Shown here: positions 36,223 to 45,662 of the stretch, one piece after another | Position numbering within the stretch: position 1 is the first letter of the stretch | Layout of the letters: the number at the start of each line of letters is the position of its first letter | DNA from: Providencia stuartii | GTDB taxonomy: Bacteria; Pseudomonadota; Gammaproteobacteria; Enterobacterales; Enterobacteriaceae | Direction: 5' to 3' | Assembly (NCBI RefSeq): GCF_029277985.1 | Contig: NZ_CP119546.1 | Coordinates: 744,001-808,000 of the forward strand | DNA: 64,000 nt | The notes under the pieces: generated by a model | The model's input: the letters and a program-made list of their open reading frames with translations, nothing else | Told to the model about the DNA's origin: nothing | Database searches by the model: none | Translations under genes and position numbers: made by a program

Positions 36223-37455
36223 ATGGCTGAATTTGACTATCTTAAGAATGCAATTAAGCAAGCGGGTTATACTCTACAGCAAGTTGCCGATGCCTCTGAT
36301 ATGACCAAAGGTTATCTCAGCCAGCTTATCAACAATAAAATTAAAAGCCCAAGTGCGCAAAAAATTGCGGCACTCCATCGTTTTCTGGGGTTGGAATATC
36401 CCAATAAACAAAAAATCATTGGGGTCGTCTTTGGTAAGTTTTATCCTTTGCATACAGGTCATATCTACCTGATACAACGTGCGTGCAGTCAAGTCGATGA
36501 ACTGCATGTTATTCTTTGTCATGATGAACCGCGCGATAAAGATTTGTTTGTGAATAGTTCTATGTCACAACAACCTACGGTGAGCGACCGCCTACGTTGG
36601 TTATTACAAACATTCAAATACCAAAAAAATATTCATATCCATTCATTTGATGAGCAGGGGATAGAACCTTATCCACATGGTTGGGAAGTGTGGAGTGAGG
36701 GCATGCTCGGGTTTTTGAAAAAACAGAATATCCACCCAAGTTTTATCTACTCAGGTGAAAAAAATGATGCGCCAAGGTACAAAAAATATTTAGGCATAGA
36801 AACGATTTTAATCGACCCTGAGCGTACCTTTATGAATATTAGCGGTAATCAGATCCGTCAGGCACCTTTTCGCTACTGGGATTATATTCCAACAGAAGTC
36901 AAACCCTTCTTTGTGCGTAAAGTTGCCATACTCGGTGGAGAATCGAGCGGCAAGTCCACATTAGTGAATAAATTGGCTAATATTTTTAATACGACTAGCG
37001 CATGGGAATTTGGACGAGACTATGTTTTTTCCCACCTCGGTGGTGATGAGATGGCATTGCAATATTCTGACTATGACAAAATTGCGTTAGGTCATGCTCA
37101 ATATATTGATTTTGCTGTTAAATATGCCAATAAGGTCGCATTTATCGATACCGATTTTATTACGACACAGGCTTTTTGTAAGCGCTACGAAGGAAAAGAA
37201 CATCCTTTTGTTCAGGCTCTAATTGATGAATACCGTTTTGATTTAGTCATCTTATTGGAAAACAACACTCCATGGGTGGCCGATGGGTTACGTAGCTTAG
37301 GCAGTGAAAAAGATCGGCAAGAATTCCAAGCATTGCTGATTGAAATGCTAAAGAAAAATCATGTTGAGTTTGTTCGAGTTGAATCACCCGACTACGACAG
37401 CCGTTTTCTAACCTGTATCTCGTTAGTTCAGCAATTATTGATGTTAGATGAGTGA
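36223..37455 (+). CDS. nadR: NadR, NAD repressor with NMN adenylyltransferase and ribosylnicotinamide kinase
   Basis: 410 residues, same length as in E. coli. Helix-turn-helix at about 5-60 (LQQVADASDMTKGYLSQLIN), NMN adenylyltransferase domain about 60-225 (GKFYPLHTGH), kinase domain from about 230 (P-loop GGESSGKST, about 237-245). It represses NAD biosynthesis genes and salvages ribosylnicotinamide. AAGGAAAT ribosome site. The regulatory domain is intact, unlike the shorter Pasteurellaceae forms. Confidence 0.97.
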   Translation: MAEFDYLKNAIKQAGYTLQQVADASDMTKGYLSQLINNKIKSPSAQKIAALHRFLGLEYPNKQKIIGVVFGKFYPLHTGHIYLIQRACSQVDELHVILCHDEPRDKDLFVNSSMSQQPTVSDRLRWLLQTFKYQKNIHIHSFDEQGIEPYPHGWEVWSEGMLGFLKKQNIHPSFIYSGEKNDAPRYKKYLGIETILIDPERTFMNISGNQIRQAPFRYWDYIPTEVKPFFVRKVAILGGESSGKSTLVNKLANIFNTTSAWEFGRDYVFSHLGGDEMALQYSDYDKIALGHAQYIDFAVKYANKVAFIDTDFITTQAFCKRYEGKEHPFVQALIDEYRFDLVILLENNTPWVADGLRSLGSEKDRQEFQALLIEMLKKNHVEFVRVESPDYDSRFLTCISLVQQLLMLDE

Positions 37456-37532
37456 GCCTATTCATCGCTAAGTTAGAGTAATGACACAAATACCCCATTA
37501 TTGAGGTATTTGTGTTGGTCAATCATGCGTGA

Positions 37533-39200
37533 CTATTTGCTCATACGCTTGTATTTCATACGATGAGGCTGTAGTGCTTCTGCACCTAAGGTGCGTTTTT
37601 TGTAATCTTCATATTCAGAGAAGTTACCTTCAAAGAAGGTGATGTTGCCTTCATCTTGATAATCAATAATATGTGTTGCAATACGGTCAAGGAACCAACG
37701 GTCATGCGAGATAACCATGGCACAGGCAGGGAACTCTAACAGGGCGTTTTCTAACGCACGCAATGTTTCAACATCGAGGTCGTTGGTTGGTTCATCGAGT
37801 AACAGGACGTTACCGCCAACTTGTAGCAGTTTCGCTAAGTGTAGACGACCACGTTCCCCGCCGGATAACTCCCCAACACGTTTTCCTTGGTCAACGCCTT
37901 TAAAGTTAAAACGGCCAACATATGCACGGCTTGGGATCTCAAAGTTGCCGATACGCATAATATCTTGCCCGTTAGAGATCTCTTCCCAAACCGTTTTACT
38001 ATCGTCCATTGCATCACGGAACTGATCAACGGAAGCAATCTTCACCGTATCACCAAGCGTGATAGTCCCTGAGTCAGGTTGTTCTTGGCCTGAGATCATG
38101 CGGAATAGGGTTGATTTACCCGCACCGTTCGGACCGATAATACCGACGATTGCACCTTTAGGAATAGAGAAACTCAGATTATCGATGAGAACTCGGTCAC
38201 CATAGGATTTGGATAAATTCTCAACATCGATAACTTTATCCCCCAAGCGTGGACCAGGTGGAATAAAGAGTTCGCTAGTTTCATTACGTTTTTGGTATTC
38301 AACACTGTTAAGCTCTTCAAAGCGAGCCAAACGTGCTTTTCCTTTAGCCTGACGGCCTTTTGGATTCTGGCGGATCCACTCGAGTTCTTTCTCGATCGAT
38401 TTACGGCGAGCAGCTTCAGTAGAGGCTTCTTGTGCTAGACGTTGATCTTTTTGTTCCAACCAAGATGAATAATTGCCTTCCCATGGAATACCTTCTCCAC
38501 GGTCAAGCTCAAGGATCCAACCTGCAACGTTATCAAGGAAGTAACGGTCGTGGGTGATCGCGACGACGGTGCCTTCGTAGTCGTGCAGGAAACGTTCTAG
38601 CCAGCCGACGGATTCAGCATCCAAGTGGTTAGTTGGCTCATCAAGGAGCAACATATCGGGTTTTTCTAGCAGCAGTCGGCAGATAGCAACACGGCGACGT
38701 TCACCACCCGATAAGTTTTCAATTTTTGCATCCCAAGCTGGTAAACGTAAAGCATCGGCCGCACGTTCCAGTTGGTTATCTAAGTTATGCCCATCGTGTG
38801 CCGCGATAATGGCTTCTAATTCGCCTTGCTCTTTAGCTAATTTATCAAAATCAGCATCAGGATCCGCATAAGCGGCATACACTTCGTCTAAACGCGTCAA
38901 GGCATTTTTGACTTCTGAAACGGCTTCTTCAACCGCTTCGCGAACAGTATGCTCAGGATTGAGCTTAGGTTCCTGTGGAAGATAGCCAATTTTAATGCCT
39001 GGTTGAGGACGTGCTTCACCTTCGATATCGGTATCAATACCTGCCATGATACGCAGTAATGTAGATTTACCAGCACCATTGAGACCTAAAACACCAATCT
39101 TTGCTCCAGGAAAGAAGCTTAGAGAAATATTTTTCAAAATATGACGCTTCGGCGGAACAATTTTTCCAACCCGATGCATTGAGTAAACGTATTGAGCCAA
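37533..39200 (-). CDS. ettA: EttA, energy-dependent translational throttle (ABC-F)
   Basis: 555 residues with two ATPase domains: Walker A GLNGAGKST (about 39-47) and GPNGAGKST (about 356-364), signatures LSGGERRR and LSGGERGR, and both Walker B Asp-Glu pairs in LLLDEPTN. The arm insertion between them and a charged inter-domain linker (RQNPKGRQAKGKARLARFEE) are typical. It binds the ribosomal E site and gates entry into elongation at low energy. It converges with nadR. Confidence 0.97.
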   Translation of the reverse strand: MAQYVYSMHRVGKIVPPKRHILKNISLSFFPGAKIGVLGLNGAGKSTLLRIMAGIDTDIEGEARPQPGIKIGYLPQEPKLNPEHTVREAVEEAVSEVKNALTRLDEVYAAYADPDADFDKLAKEQGELEAIIAAHDGHNLDNQLERAADALRLPAWDAKIENLSGGERRRVAICRLLLEKPDMLLLDEPTNHLDAESVGWLERFLHDYEGTVVAITHDRYFLDNVAGWILELDRGEGIPWEGNYSSWLEQKDQRLAQEASTEAARRKSIEKELEWIRQNPKGRQAKGKARLARFEELNSVEYQKRNETSELFIPPGPRLGDKVIDVENLSKSYGDRVLIDNLSFSIPKGAIVGIIGPNGAGKSTLFRMISGQEQPDSGTITLGDTVKIASVDQFRDAMDDSKTVWEEISNGQDIMRIGNFEIPSRAYVGRFNFKGVDQGKRVGELSGGERGRLHLAKLLQVGGNVLLLDEPTNDLDVETLRALENALLEFPACAMVISHDRWFLDRIATHIIDYQDEGNITFFEGNFSEYEDYKKRTLGAEALQPHRMKYKRMSK

Positions 39201-39733
39201 TTTATTTTACCTATTGTTTTATAAATGAAAGTTCAATATTCGATAGCGCTTTTCGCATACAAATAACGCTCTTATACCCTTATTATACCTTAGGTAGCGT
39301 TTGCTGCCGTAAGCTTTACGTCCTATCTGCAAATTTTTCTGAGTCTCACTCTAATTGTTCCTCACTTTAAGTCAATAGTTGTCTATTTCTAGGCTAAAAG
39401 TGTGCTTCAACAAGGGGGAATTTGGTTAGGCGTTAGATAACGGCGCATTGTGAGTAAACAGTTTATGTCCAGAAGTGAACTGACGTGAAATTTAAGATAA
39501 GTAAAGTTAAAACAGCCATTACTTAATTCTTTTATCAATATAGAAGAGAGATCTTGAAAATATAATTTGAGTGTATCACGACTATTTATACAGAGCAGTG
39601 ATAAGCGTTTGATGTATTTCAGCCAAGCGCAATAAAGCTATTTGGTAATAAGTTCTAAATATAGCTAGCCTGTATTAATTATCATTTTATAGCGGAATGA
39701 TTACCGCTATAAAATAAATGTTTGATAGGTTAC
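39201..39733. other. ettA-ccmA intergenic region, no gene seen
   Basis: 533 bases between two leftward genes. Apart from the hairpin next to ccmA, I see only AT-rich DNA that should hold the ettA promoter and leader. No short frame with a convincing ribosome site was found; an open frame around 39101-39370 has none. Confidence 0.5.
39684..39715 (-). terminator. Hairpin after ccmA
   Basis: ATTTTATAGCGG (39684-39695) and CCGCTATAAAAT (39704-39715) form a perfect 12-bp stem with an 8-base loop, 19 bases after the ccmA stop. The tract after it on the minus strand is A/T-rich but not a pure T-run, so termination is probable, not certain. Confidence 0.55.
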
Positions 39734-40417
39734 TTATCGAGTAGGCAGGGAAGATGAAGGCACACCTAAATTAATCACATCTGATTTTTTTTGTGTAAGT
39801 TCATTTTTAACATCATGGCTAGATATTTTTTTATCGGTTCTTTCTGAGGTACCTGTAAATACGCCACCTTTCTTGATTGTTAAGTTTTTAGTTTGGCAGA
39901 TACCATCTAACTGGCCATTCTCTAAGATATCAAGATCTTCAGATACGCATAACCCTTTCATTTTGCCATTGATTGAGATCGTTTGAGCATAAATTTCGCC
40001 TTCGACAACCCCTTCTTTTTGGATGGTCACAACACCATTATTACTGCGTATACTGCCTTTTATATGACCAAATACTTGAATGTCATCATCCAAAATAAAA
40101 TCGCCAGATATTTTACAACTACTTGAAATGGAGGTGCTTTTTCTTGGTGCGGGTGTTTGAGGTAATTTTTCTTCTTTTGGCTCAATAACCTCTTTCTTGT
40201 AGGCGATTTCATCAGTTTTCACTGGTTCGACTAAATTATCTTTATTTTTTTTTGTAAACATCCGTTTATTCCTTGTAGAGAGTATATAAAAAATAATGAA
40301 GAATATGATTAAAAAAGGCAAAGATACAATAGACCAATAGACATCCATTAATGTATATATTAATAGATAGGCCCATCCGCACCCTAAAATAGAAAAAAAT
40401 AAGTTTTTGAAGTCCAT
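39734..40417 (-). CDS. ccmA: CcmA, membrane-anchored bactofilin
   Basis: 227 residues. Two hydrophobic segments at the N-terminus (about 6-28 and 31-48) are followed by a basic cytoplasmic linker. A bactofilin (DUF583) beta-helix core at about residues 95-200 follows, with the short repeated pattern of Ile/Val-Gly-x-Ile seen in HIKGSIRSNNGVVTIQKEG and VVEGEIYAQTISINGKMKG. Bactofilins polymerise into cytoskeletal filaments. In Proteus mirabilis a membrane protein named CcmA affects cell shape and swarming, and this is the same type. It is divergent from slt, a peptidoglycan lytic enzyme, which fits a cell-shape role. Not present at this locus in E. coli. Confidence 0.85.
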   Translation of the reverse strand: MDFKNLFFSILGCGWAYLLIYTLMDVYWSIVSLPFLIIFFIIFYILSTRNKRMFTKKNKDNLVEPVKTDEIAYKKEVIEPKEEKLPQTPAPRKSTSISSSCKISGDFILDDDIQVFGHIKGSIRSNNGVVTIQKEGVVEGEIYAQTISINGKMKGLCVSEDLDILENGQLDGICQTKNLTIKKGGVFTGTSERTDKKISSHDVKNELTQKKSDVINLGVPSSSLPTR

Positions 40418-40938
40418 ATCCCTATCCCATTTTAAAAGGGTAATTGATTATTCTAAATGAGCCTCGCATTGTTAAAATTGAATCATTTTCTGTCTAACGA
40501 CTTAGATTATTTAACAACAAAGTCTAATGTTTGTCCATTTTTTACCAAAAGTAATACTCTTTTTTAGAGTATCGTGTATCTTGTGTTTAGCGTTAAATTT
40601 TGTGTTAGGTTAATTTTTTTATTAATTATTTGTTTGTATGCGTTTTTTCAGTATTTTACAGTATTAGATGTTTATGCTAATAGAAATAATTTTTTACATA
40701 AAATCTGATTGAGTATACATGACTTTATTCTAATTAATTCAGTTGATTAGATTATTTTTTGATGGGTATTTGGGCTTATCAAAAGATCATTTATATGGGT
40801 GATCGTGACTTCAGGAACACTCTGGTTGTTTTTAACTCTAAGATTTTGTTTGATAAGAGTAAGCTTAACAGGTTTATATCAGTTATAGTTATCATGGTCA
40901 AAAACTCAGCGTGTTGCAGGAATAGGGAAGTATTAAGC
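40418..40938. promoter_or_regulatory. ccmA-slt divergent control region
   Basis: 521 AT-rich bases between divergent genes. ATACTCT (40554-40560) and AGAGTAT (40566-40572) form a 7-bp inverted repeat around TTTTT, possibly a binding site. The frame of slt is open upstream to 40759, but the signal peptide shows that translation starts at 40939. No other gene is seen; promoters could not be fixed. Confidence 0.45.
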
Positions 40939-42852
40939 ATGAAAAAATTGTTGATGGCAGCCCCGATTGCCATGATGTTGGTGTCCACAACAGTATGGGC
41001 AGACTCTCTACAAGCACAAAGAGAGCGTTACCAAGCCATCAAACAAGCTTGGGATGCTAAACAAATGGATGAGGTAGAGCGTCTATTGCCTACGCTACAA
41101 GAGTATCCATTATATCCTTATTTAGAATATCGAGAGCTGACCCAAGATCTCGATATTATTTCACCGAGCCAAGTGCAGGCTTTTATTGATTCACACCCAA
41201 CGTTGCCAGTCGCAAAAACATTAAAAAATCGTTTTGTGAATGAGTTGGCTCGCCGTCAGGAGTGGAAGTCCTTGCTGGCATTTAGCCCCGAGGAACCAAA
41301 ACCCGCCGAGGCAAAATGTAATTATTATTATGCGAATTGGGCTACGGGGAATAAAAGCCTAGCATGGCAAGGCGCTGAAAAATCTTGGTTAAATGGGCGT
41401 TCGATGCCCGCCGCCTGTGATAAGTTATTTAATGAGTGGGAAAAGGCAGGCTATTTAACGCCAGAAATGATCCTTGAGCGGATCCACCTAGCGATTGATG
41501 CTGGGAACACATCAATGGCCGCTTATCTCGCTAAACGGCTTCCCCTAAACTATAAAACAATTGGTGATGCATTAGTTAAATTACAAAATGATCCTGCTTC
41601 AGTGACTCAGTTTGCGAAAACGATGACGCCAACAGATTTTTCTCGTCAGGCAACAATCGCAGGTTTTAACCGTTATGCTCGCCAATCACCGGATGAAGCA
41701 CGCGCTGCATTAAGAGGGATCAGCAGTGCGCAAAAAATGAATATGGCGGAAACACAAAAGCTGAAAGATAGTATCGCTTGGCAATATATGGGGGATGTTA
41801 CGCCAGAACAAGCCAATTGGCGTGATGAAGTGATCAGTGAAACTGATTCAACGGCTTTAAAAGAGCGTCGAGTGCGTTTAGCGCTTGGTACGGGTGATAA
41901 AGCAGGGGTCGCTAAATGGCTAAAACAGCTACCTACTGATGCGAAGAATAAAGAAGAGTGGCAGTATTGGCAGGCGATCACACTCATCGATGAAGGTAAA
42001 AAAGCCGAGGGTGAAACGATACTGCGTCAGCTCATGGATGGGAGAGGTTTCTATCCGATGGTCGCTGCTCAAAAATTAAATACAGAATATCCTCTGTATA
42101 TTAAAACGGCGGAAAAACCAGACAGTAATCTCGATAAGTTAGCTGAGATTCAACGGGTTAAAGAGTTAATGTATTGGGAGATGGATAATCTAGCGCGAAC
42201 CGAGTGGGTTAGCTTAGTCGCTTCACGCCCCGTGAATCAGCAAGAGCAACTTGCGCGTTATGCTTTTAATCATAATTGGGCGGATTTAAGCGTACAAGCG
42301 ACGATCACAGGCAAGTTATGGAATCATTTGGAAGAGCGTTTCCCATTAGCATGGGAAAAAGAGTTCGAACGCCACACCAAAGATAAAACGGTCTCTAAGA
42401 GTTATGCGATGGCCATTGCCCGTCAAGAAAGTGCTTGGAACCCACAAGCTCGCTCGCCAGTTGGCGCAACGGGCCTTATGCAGTTGATGCCCGCAACCGC
42501 TAAGCACACCGTACAAAAACAAGGTATTAGTGGCTATGTGAATACAAGCCAACTGACGAACCCAGTGAAAAATATTGAGATTGGTACGGCTTACTTAGAG
42601 GATGTTTATCAGCAATTCTCTAACAACCGTATTTTATCGAGTGCGGCTTATAATGCTGGCCCATCAAGGGTGACTCGCTGGTTAGGTAACAGCGGTGGGC
42701 GTCTTGATGCTGTTGCCTTTGTAGAGAGTATCCCTTTCTCTGAAACACGGGGCTACGTGAAGAATGTATTGTCATACGACGTTTTCTATCGTTACTTTAT
42801 GGGGCAAAGTGGTCCTGTATTGACCGATAGTGAGTGGTTAATGAAGTATTAA
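40939..42852 (+). CDS. slt: Soluble lytic murein transglycosylase Slt70
   Basis: 637 residues from the ATG at 40939, where a Sec signal peptide begins (about 1-21, ending Val-Trp-Ala). A long helical superhelix (U and L domains) precedes the C-terminal catalytic domain: catalytic Glu in ARQESAWNP (near residue 495), then GLMQLMPATA and AAYNAGPSRV. It cleaves peptidoglycan glycan strands to 1,6-anhydro products in the periplasm. The next gene trpR starts 70 bases later with its own operator. Confidence 0.96.
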   Translation: MKKLLMAAPIAMMLVSTTVWADSLQAQRERYQAIKQAWDAKQMDEVERLLPTLQEYPLYPYLEYRELTQDLDIISPSQVQAFIDSHPTLPVAKTLKNRFVNELARRQEWKSLLAFSPEEPKPAEAKCNYYYANWATGNKSLAWQGAEKSWLNGRSMPAACDKLFNEWEKAGYLTPEMILERIHLAIDAGNTSMAAYLAKRLPLNYKTIGDALVKLQNDPASVTQFAKTMTPTDFSRQATIAGFNRYARQSPDEARAALRGISSAQKMNMAETQKLKDSIAWQYMGDVTPEQANWRDEVISETDSTALKERRVRLALGTGDKAGVAKWLKQLPTDAKNKEEWQYWQAITLIDEGKKAEGETILRQLMDGRGFYPMVAAQKLNTEYPLYIKTAEKPDSNLDKLAEIQRVKELMYWEMDNLARTEWVSLVASRPVNQQEQLARYAFNHNWADLSVQATITGKLWNHLEERFPLAWEKEFERHTKDKTVSKSYAMAIARQESAWNPQARSPVGATGLMQLMPATAKHTVQKQGISGYVNTSQLTNPVKNIEIGTAYLEDVYQQFSNNRILSSAAYNAGPSRVTRWLGNSGGRLDAVAFVESIPFSETRGYVKNVLSYDVFYRYFMGQSGPVLTDSEWLMKY

Positions 42853-42893
42853 GAGGTTTTACAGGTGATTTGCTGAATAATGTGTTATCATTT

Positions 42894-42911
42894 GTACTAG
42901 TTAAATAGTAT
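42894..42911. promoter_or_regulatory. trp operator before trpR
   Basis: GTACTAGTTAAATAGTAT is a near-perfect palindrome matching the trp operator core CTAGTTAACTAG. It lies 11 bases before the trpR start, so TrpR should repress its own promoter, as in E. coli. Confidence 0.9.
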
Positions 42912-42922
42912 GGTTGGATAAC

Positions 42923-43243
42923 ATGACTGCAAATCACCTGAATGACCCCGCACTCACGACTGATGAGAACGATGATTGGCAACGCTTCGTTAAGTTACTT
43001 CAGCTCGCGTTTGAGCAAGACTTGCAACATCCTATTTTACAGTTGTTGCTGACCCCTGATGAACGCACAGCGCTTGCCACCCGAGTACGCATTGTTCAGG
43101 AGTTGATGCGTGGTGAAATGAGTCAAAGAGAATTAAAAAATGAACTCGGTGTTGGTATTGCAACCATAACACGAGGTTCAAATAGTTTAAAATCTGCGCC
43201 GCAATCGGTGAAAGTGTGGCTAGAGGAACAATTACTTAAATAA
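42923..43243 (+). CDS. trpR: Trp operon repressor
   Basis: 106 residues from the ATG at 42923; an in-frame TTG three codons upstream would overlap the leader and is less likely. The tryptophan-binding and helix-turn-helix part is strongly conserved ([20 protein letters not shown] in nearly identical form, about residues 61-80, here MRGEMSQRE). It represses trp genes when bound to tryptophan. The operator at 42894-42911 implies autorepression. Confidence 0.96.
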   Translation: MTANHLNDPALTTDENDDWQRFVKLLQLAFEQDLQHPILQLLLTPDERTALATRVRIVQELMRGEMSQRELKNELGVGIATITRGSNSLKSAPQSVKVWLEEQLLK

Positions 43244-43256
43244 TCAAAGAGCTAAC

Positions 43257-43352
43257 TAATAATACCAAATTAAATAATTTGGCCTGCATGAGTTATGTAT
43301 GCGTGATGAAACCCTGTGTTGCCACAATCATTTATTTAATTTGTGTTATTCA
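43257..43352. repeat. Imperfect inverted-repeat element between trpR and yjjX
   Basis: AAATTAAATAA (43267-43277) recurs inverted as TTATTTAATTT (43332-43342), with partial matching on both sides. CCAAATTAAATAATTTGG (43265-43282) is itself an 18-bp palindrome. The whole can fold as one long hairpin of about 95 bases. It may be a small non-coding repeat or a remnant; no second copy was noticed in the window. Confidence 0.5.
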
Positions 43353-43360
43353 TCATATCA

Positions 43361-43395
43361 AATAGGGGCAAAGACTGCCCCTATTGTTATTTTTT
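43361..43395. terminator. Bidirectional terminator between trpR and yjjX
   Basis: AATAGGGGCA (43361-43370) and TGCCCCTATT (43376-43385) form a perfect 10-bp stem with a 5-base loop, followed on the plus strand by GTTATTTTTT. It separates convergent genes. Confidence 0.85.
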
Positions 43396-43403
43396 CGTTA
43401 TAA

Positions 43404-43940
43404 TTAATCTTCTATCTGGTTTAGCTCTTTATAAATTTCATGCTTAATGGGAACCAGCGCCAGTATCAGTGCTTGTTGGTAGACACTTGTGCGTGTTAGC
43501 ACCCCGTTAGTAAAGAATCCGATAGCACCACCTTGCTGCTTAATGTTATCGATGCCCGTTAAATCGGCCATTTCTTCACCAAGTTCACGTCCTTCTCGAA
43601 TACCCGCAAGAATTTTTTCTGGGATCATAATACTTGCTGAACGTGATTCTCCACGGATTTGTTTATGTTCAATAACAATCCACGCAAAAGTCATGTCCTC
43701 ATCAATTCCCGCTTCAATGCCGACCCAAAAATCGGCTTCAGGGCGGACTTGTCTTGATGCCATTACGCGTTGCCTTGCTCCAGTACGGGTTTCATTATTA
43801 CCGATAGGTTGCTGTGGAACGCTGCTATCAACGTTAATATCTTCTATCTGATAACTGCCAGGCCCAAAAACAGCATCGAAAGCAAGATGAATCGCTTTAA
43901 TTTTGGCAGGATTAGTCGTTGCAGCTATAACTTGGTACAT
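43404..43940 (-). CDS. yjjX: Inosine/xanthosine triphosphatase YjjX
   Basis: 178 residues, ITPase-like fold. N-terminal [12 protein letters not shown] (about residues 6-17) is the family's substrate loop, and [11 protein letters not shown] (about 70-80) is conserved. It removes non-canonical ITP and XTP. It is divergent from gpmB with only 52 bases between the starts. Confidence 0.94.
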   Translation of the reverse strand: MYQVIAATTNPAKIKAIHLAFDAVFGPGSYQIEDINVDSSVPQQPIGNNETRTGARQRVMASRQVRPEADFWVGIEAGIDEDMTFAWIVIEHKQIRGESRSASIMIPEKILAGIREGRELGEEMADLTGIDNIKQQGGAIGFFTNGVLTRTSVYQQALILALVPIKHEIYKELNQIED

Positions 43941-43992
43941 TAATTATTTTCCTTTGAACACATAATTCGCAAAGTAATAACGGAACACATCT

Positions 43993-44640
43993 ATGTTACA
44001 GGTTTATCTTGTTCGCCATGGCGAAACTGAATGGAACGTAGCTCGCCGTATACAGGGCCAATCTGACAGCCCTCTCACGGCCACTGGACGTCTGCAAGCA
44101 AGGCAAGTTGCCGAAAGAATTAAATCAGAAGGCATTACCCATATTATCACTAGTGATATGGGACGCACACGCGAAACTGCACAAATAATTGCGGATGTTT
44201 GCGGTGGGGAAATTATCATAGAACCGCGACTTCGTGAACTCAATATGGGTGTTCTTGAACAGAGAAAAATAGATAGTCTGACGGAACAAGAAGAGCAATG
44301 GCGTAAAAGCCTGATTGATGGCACTGAAGGCGGGCGCATTCCTGAAGGTGAATCGATGGAGGAACTCTATCAGCGCATGTTTGCTGCGTTGAATAGCTGC
44401 CTTGAGCTGCCAGAGGGCAGTAAACCTTTATTAGTCAGTCATGGTATCGCATTGAGTACATTATTAAGTCGTATTTTAGGTGTACCAGCCTATTCAGAAC
44501 GCCGGTTGCGTTTACGTAACTGTTCCATCTCACGGGTCGATTATCAAAACAGCCCTTGGCTCGCGAATGGATGGATTGTTGAAAGCACGGGAGAAATCAC
44601 TCATCTTACTCAGCCAGCTTTAGATGAGCAGCAAGCCTAG
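43993..44640 (+). CDS. gpmB: Phosphoglycerate mutase-family phosphatase GpmB/YtjC
   Basis: 215 residues, histidine phosphatase superfamily. The phospho-His is in RHGETEWN (residues 8-15), and the second His is in LLVSHGIALS near residue 151. Annotated as a cofactor-dependent mutase by homology; members may act as general phosphatases. It converges with rob across a palindromic element. Confidence 0.93.
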   Translation: MLQVYLVRHGETEWNVARRIQGQSDSPLTATGRLQARQVAERIKSEGITHIITSDMGRTRETAQIIADVCGGEIIIEPRLRELNMGVLEQRKIDSLTEQEEQWRKSLIDGTEGGRIPEGESMEELYQRMFAALNSCLELPEGSKPLLVSHGIALSTLLSRILGVPAYSERRLRLRNCSISRVDYQNSPWLANGWIVESTGEITHLTQPALDEQQA

Positions 44641-44653
44641 CAAAGAGCGTCAA

Positions 44654-44764
44654 TATTTGGAGTTTCAACAAGGAGATACTCTGAACAATTCAAATCGTAG
44701 CTAGCGTGATATCAAAAAAGCTACAGTTTGAATAATGATGATGAGTACATTGAAACTCCAAATA
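44654..44764. repeat. 111-bp imperfect palindrome (MITE/ERIC-like) between gpmB and rob
   Basis: The ends are exact 15-bp inverted copies: TATTTGGAGTTTCAA (44654-44668) and TTGAAACTCCAAATA (44750-44764). An inner pair, TCAAATCGTAGCT (about 44690-44702) and AGCTACAGTTTGA (44719-44731), matches at 11 of 13 positions. The element would form a long cruciform or RNA hairpin. Size, palindromic build and place between convergent genes resemble ERIC-type elements, but the sequence is not the ERIC consensus as I remember it. It may serve as a bidirectional terminator. Confidence 0.75.
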
Positions 44765-44765
44765 A

Positions 44766-45662
44766 TTAGCGTTTTATTGGCACATAATAATCAAAAGCCG
44801 CGACATGTGATTTGGGGTCATCATGGTGATGGTTTAGATCACGGAGTTCGGCATTTTTAATTTTGTAATGTTCGATATCATAGCCAGGTCGACGTGTGAT
44901 ATTGAGTTTAGGCAGATAAATGCCATAAATTTGATATAAAAACTCTTGCATCGCCGAACGTGTTGCTTCGCCACTAAAGCTAAATTTGACATATTCCCCC
45001 GCGGGGATAGTCAGATGAGTATATTCTGCATTATTAAAGCTGGCATCTTCGGGTTTAACCGCGGTTGTGTAGAACACCGTTTGCTCATCTTCTTTTTCAG
45101 TATTATGGATAGCATGGTGCAAGCCAAAAACTTCTGAAGCGATAGATGTAGTATGCTCTAAATAATAATGCCAAAATGTTTGACGCATTTCTGAACAAGC
45201 CGTTGACCACTCTTCTAAAGAATAAGAACAACTCTGCTCTAGTCCAACTAAAGGTTGTTCAGGCATAACGACAAATTCATGATCTAAATGCTTATGCTCA
45301 TCTAAGATAATTGGCGGGCAAATGCCTGTCGCGCACCATTCATCACTGCGGCGATAGTAGGCTGGAGTGATATTAAACTGTTTCTTAAATGCTCGCGTAA
45401 AGGTTTGTTGTGAGTCAAAACGATACTGTAAAGCAATATCAAGAATTGGACGGCTGGTGAGGCGTAACGCAACGGCAGCGCGAGAGAGTCTACGGGCACG
45501 AATGTAGGCACCAATCGCTTGGTCGGTAACGTCTTTAAACATCCGTTGTAAGTGCCATTTAGAATAACCGGCTTTTGCAGCAACATTATCGAGTGATAGA
45601 GGTTTATCTAGGTTATCATCGATCCAGCGTAGAAGGTCACGAATAATATTTGTTTGATCCAT
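44766..45662 (-). CDS. rob: Rob, AraC/XylS-family right-origin-binding activator
   Basis: 298 residues. The DNA-binding domain is N-terminal (two helix-turn-helix motifs within about 8-105, with LSLDNVAAKAGYSKWHLQRM and RPILDIALQYRFDSQQTFTR) and a GyrI-like ligand domain fills the C-terminal half. This inverted order is typical of Rob. It controls mar/sox/rob-type stress and efflux genes. Slightly longer than E. coli Rob (289). The ligand domain looks complete. Confidence 0.94.
   Translation of the reverse strand: MDQTNIIRDLLRWIDDNLDKPLSLDNVAAKAGYSKWHLQRMFKDVTDQAIGAYIRARRLSRAAVALRLTSRPILDIALQYRFDSQQTFTRAFKKQFNITPAYYRRSDEWCATGICPPIILDEHKHLDHEFVVMPEQPLVGLEQSCSYSLEEWSTACSEMRQTFWHYYLEHTTSIASEVFGLHHAIHNTEKEDEQTVFYTTAVKPEDASFNNAEYTHLTIPAGEYVKFSFSGEATRSAMQEFLYQIYGIYLPKLNITRRPGYDIEHYKIKNAELRDLNHHHDDPKSHVAAFDYYVPIKR

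Noticed and set aside
39101..39370. 89-codon plus-strand frame at the ettA start
   Set aside because: It overlaps the ettA 5' end in antisense and has no convincing start.
40759..40938. 60-codon in-frame extension of slt
   Set aside because: The Sec signal peptide starts at 40939; the extension would bury it.
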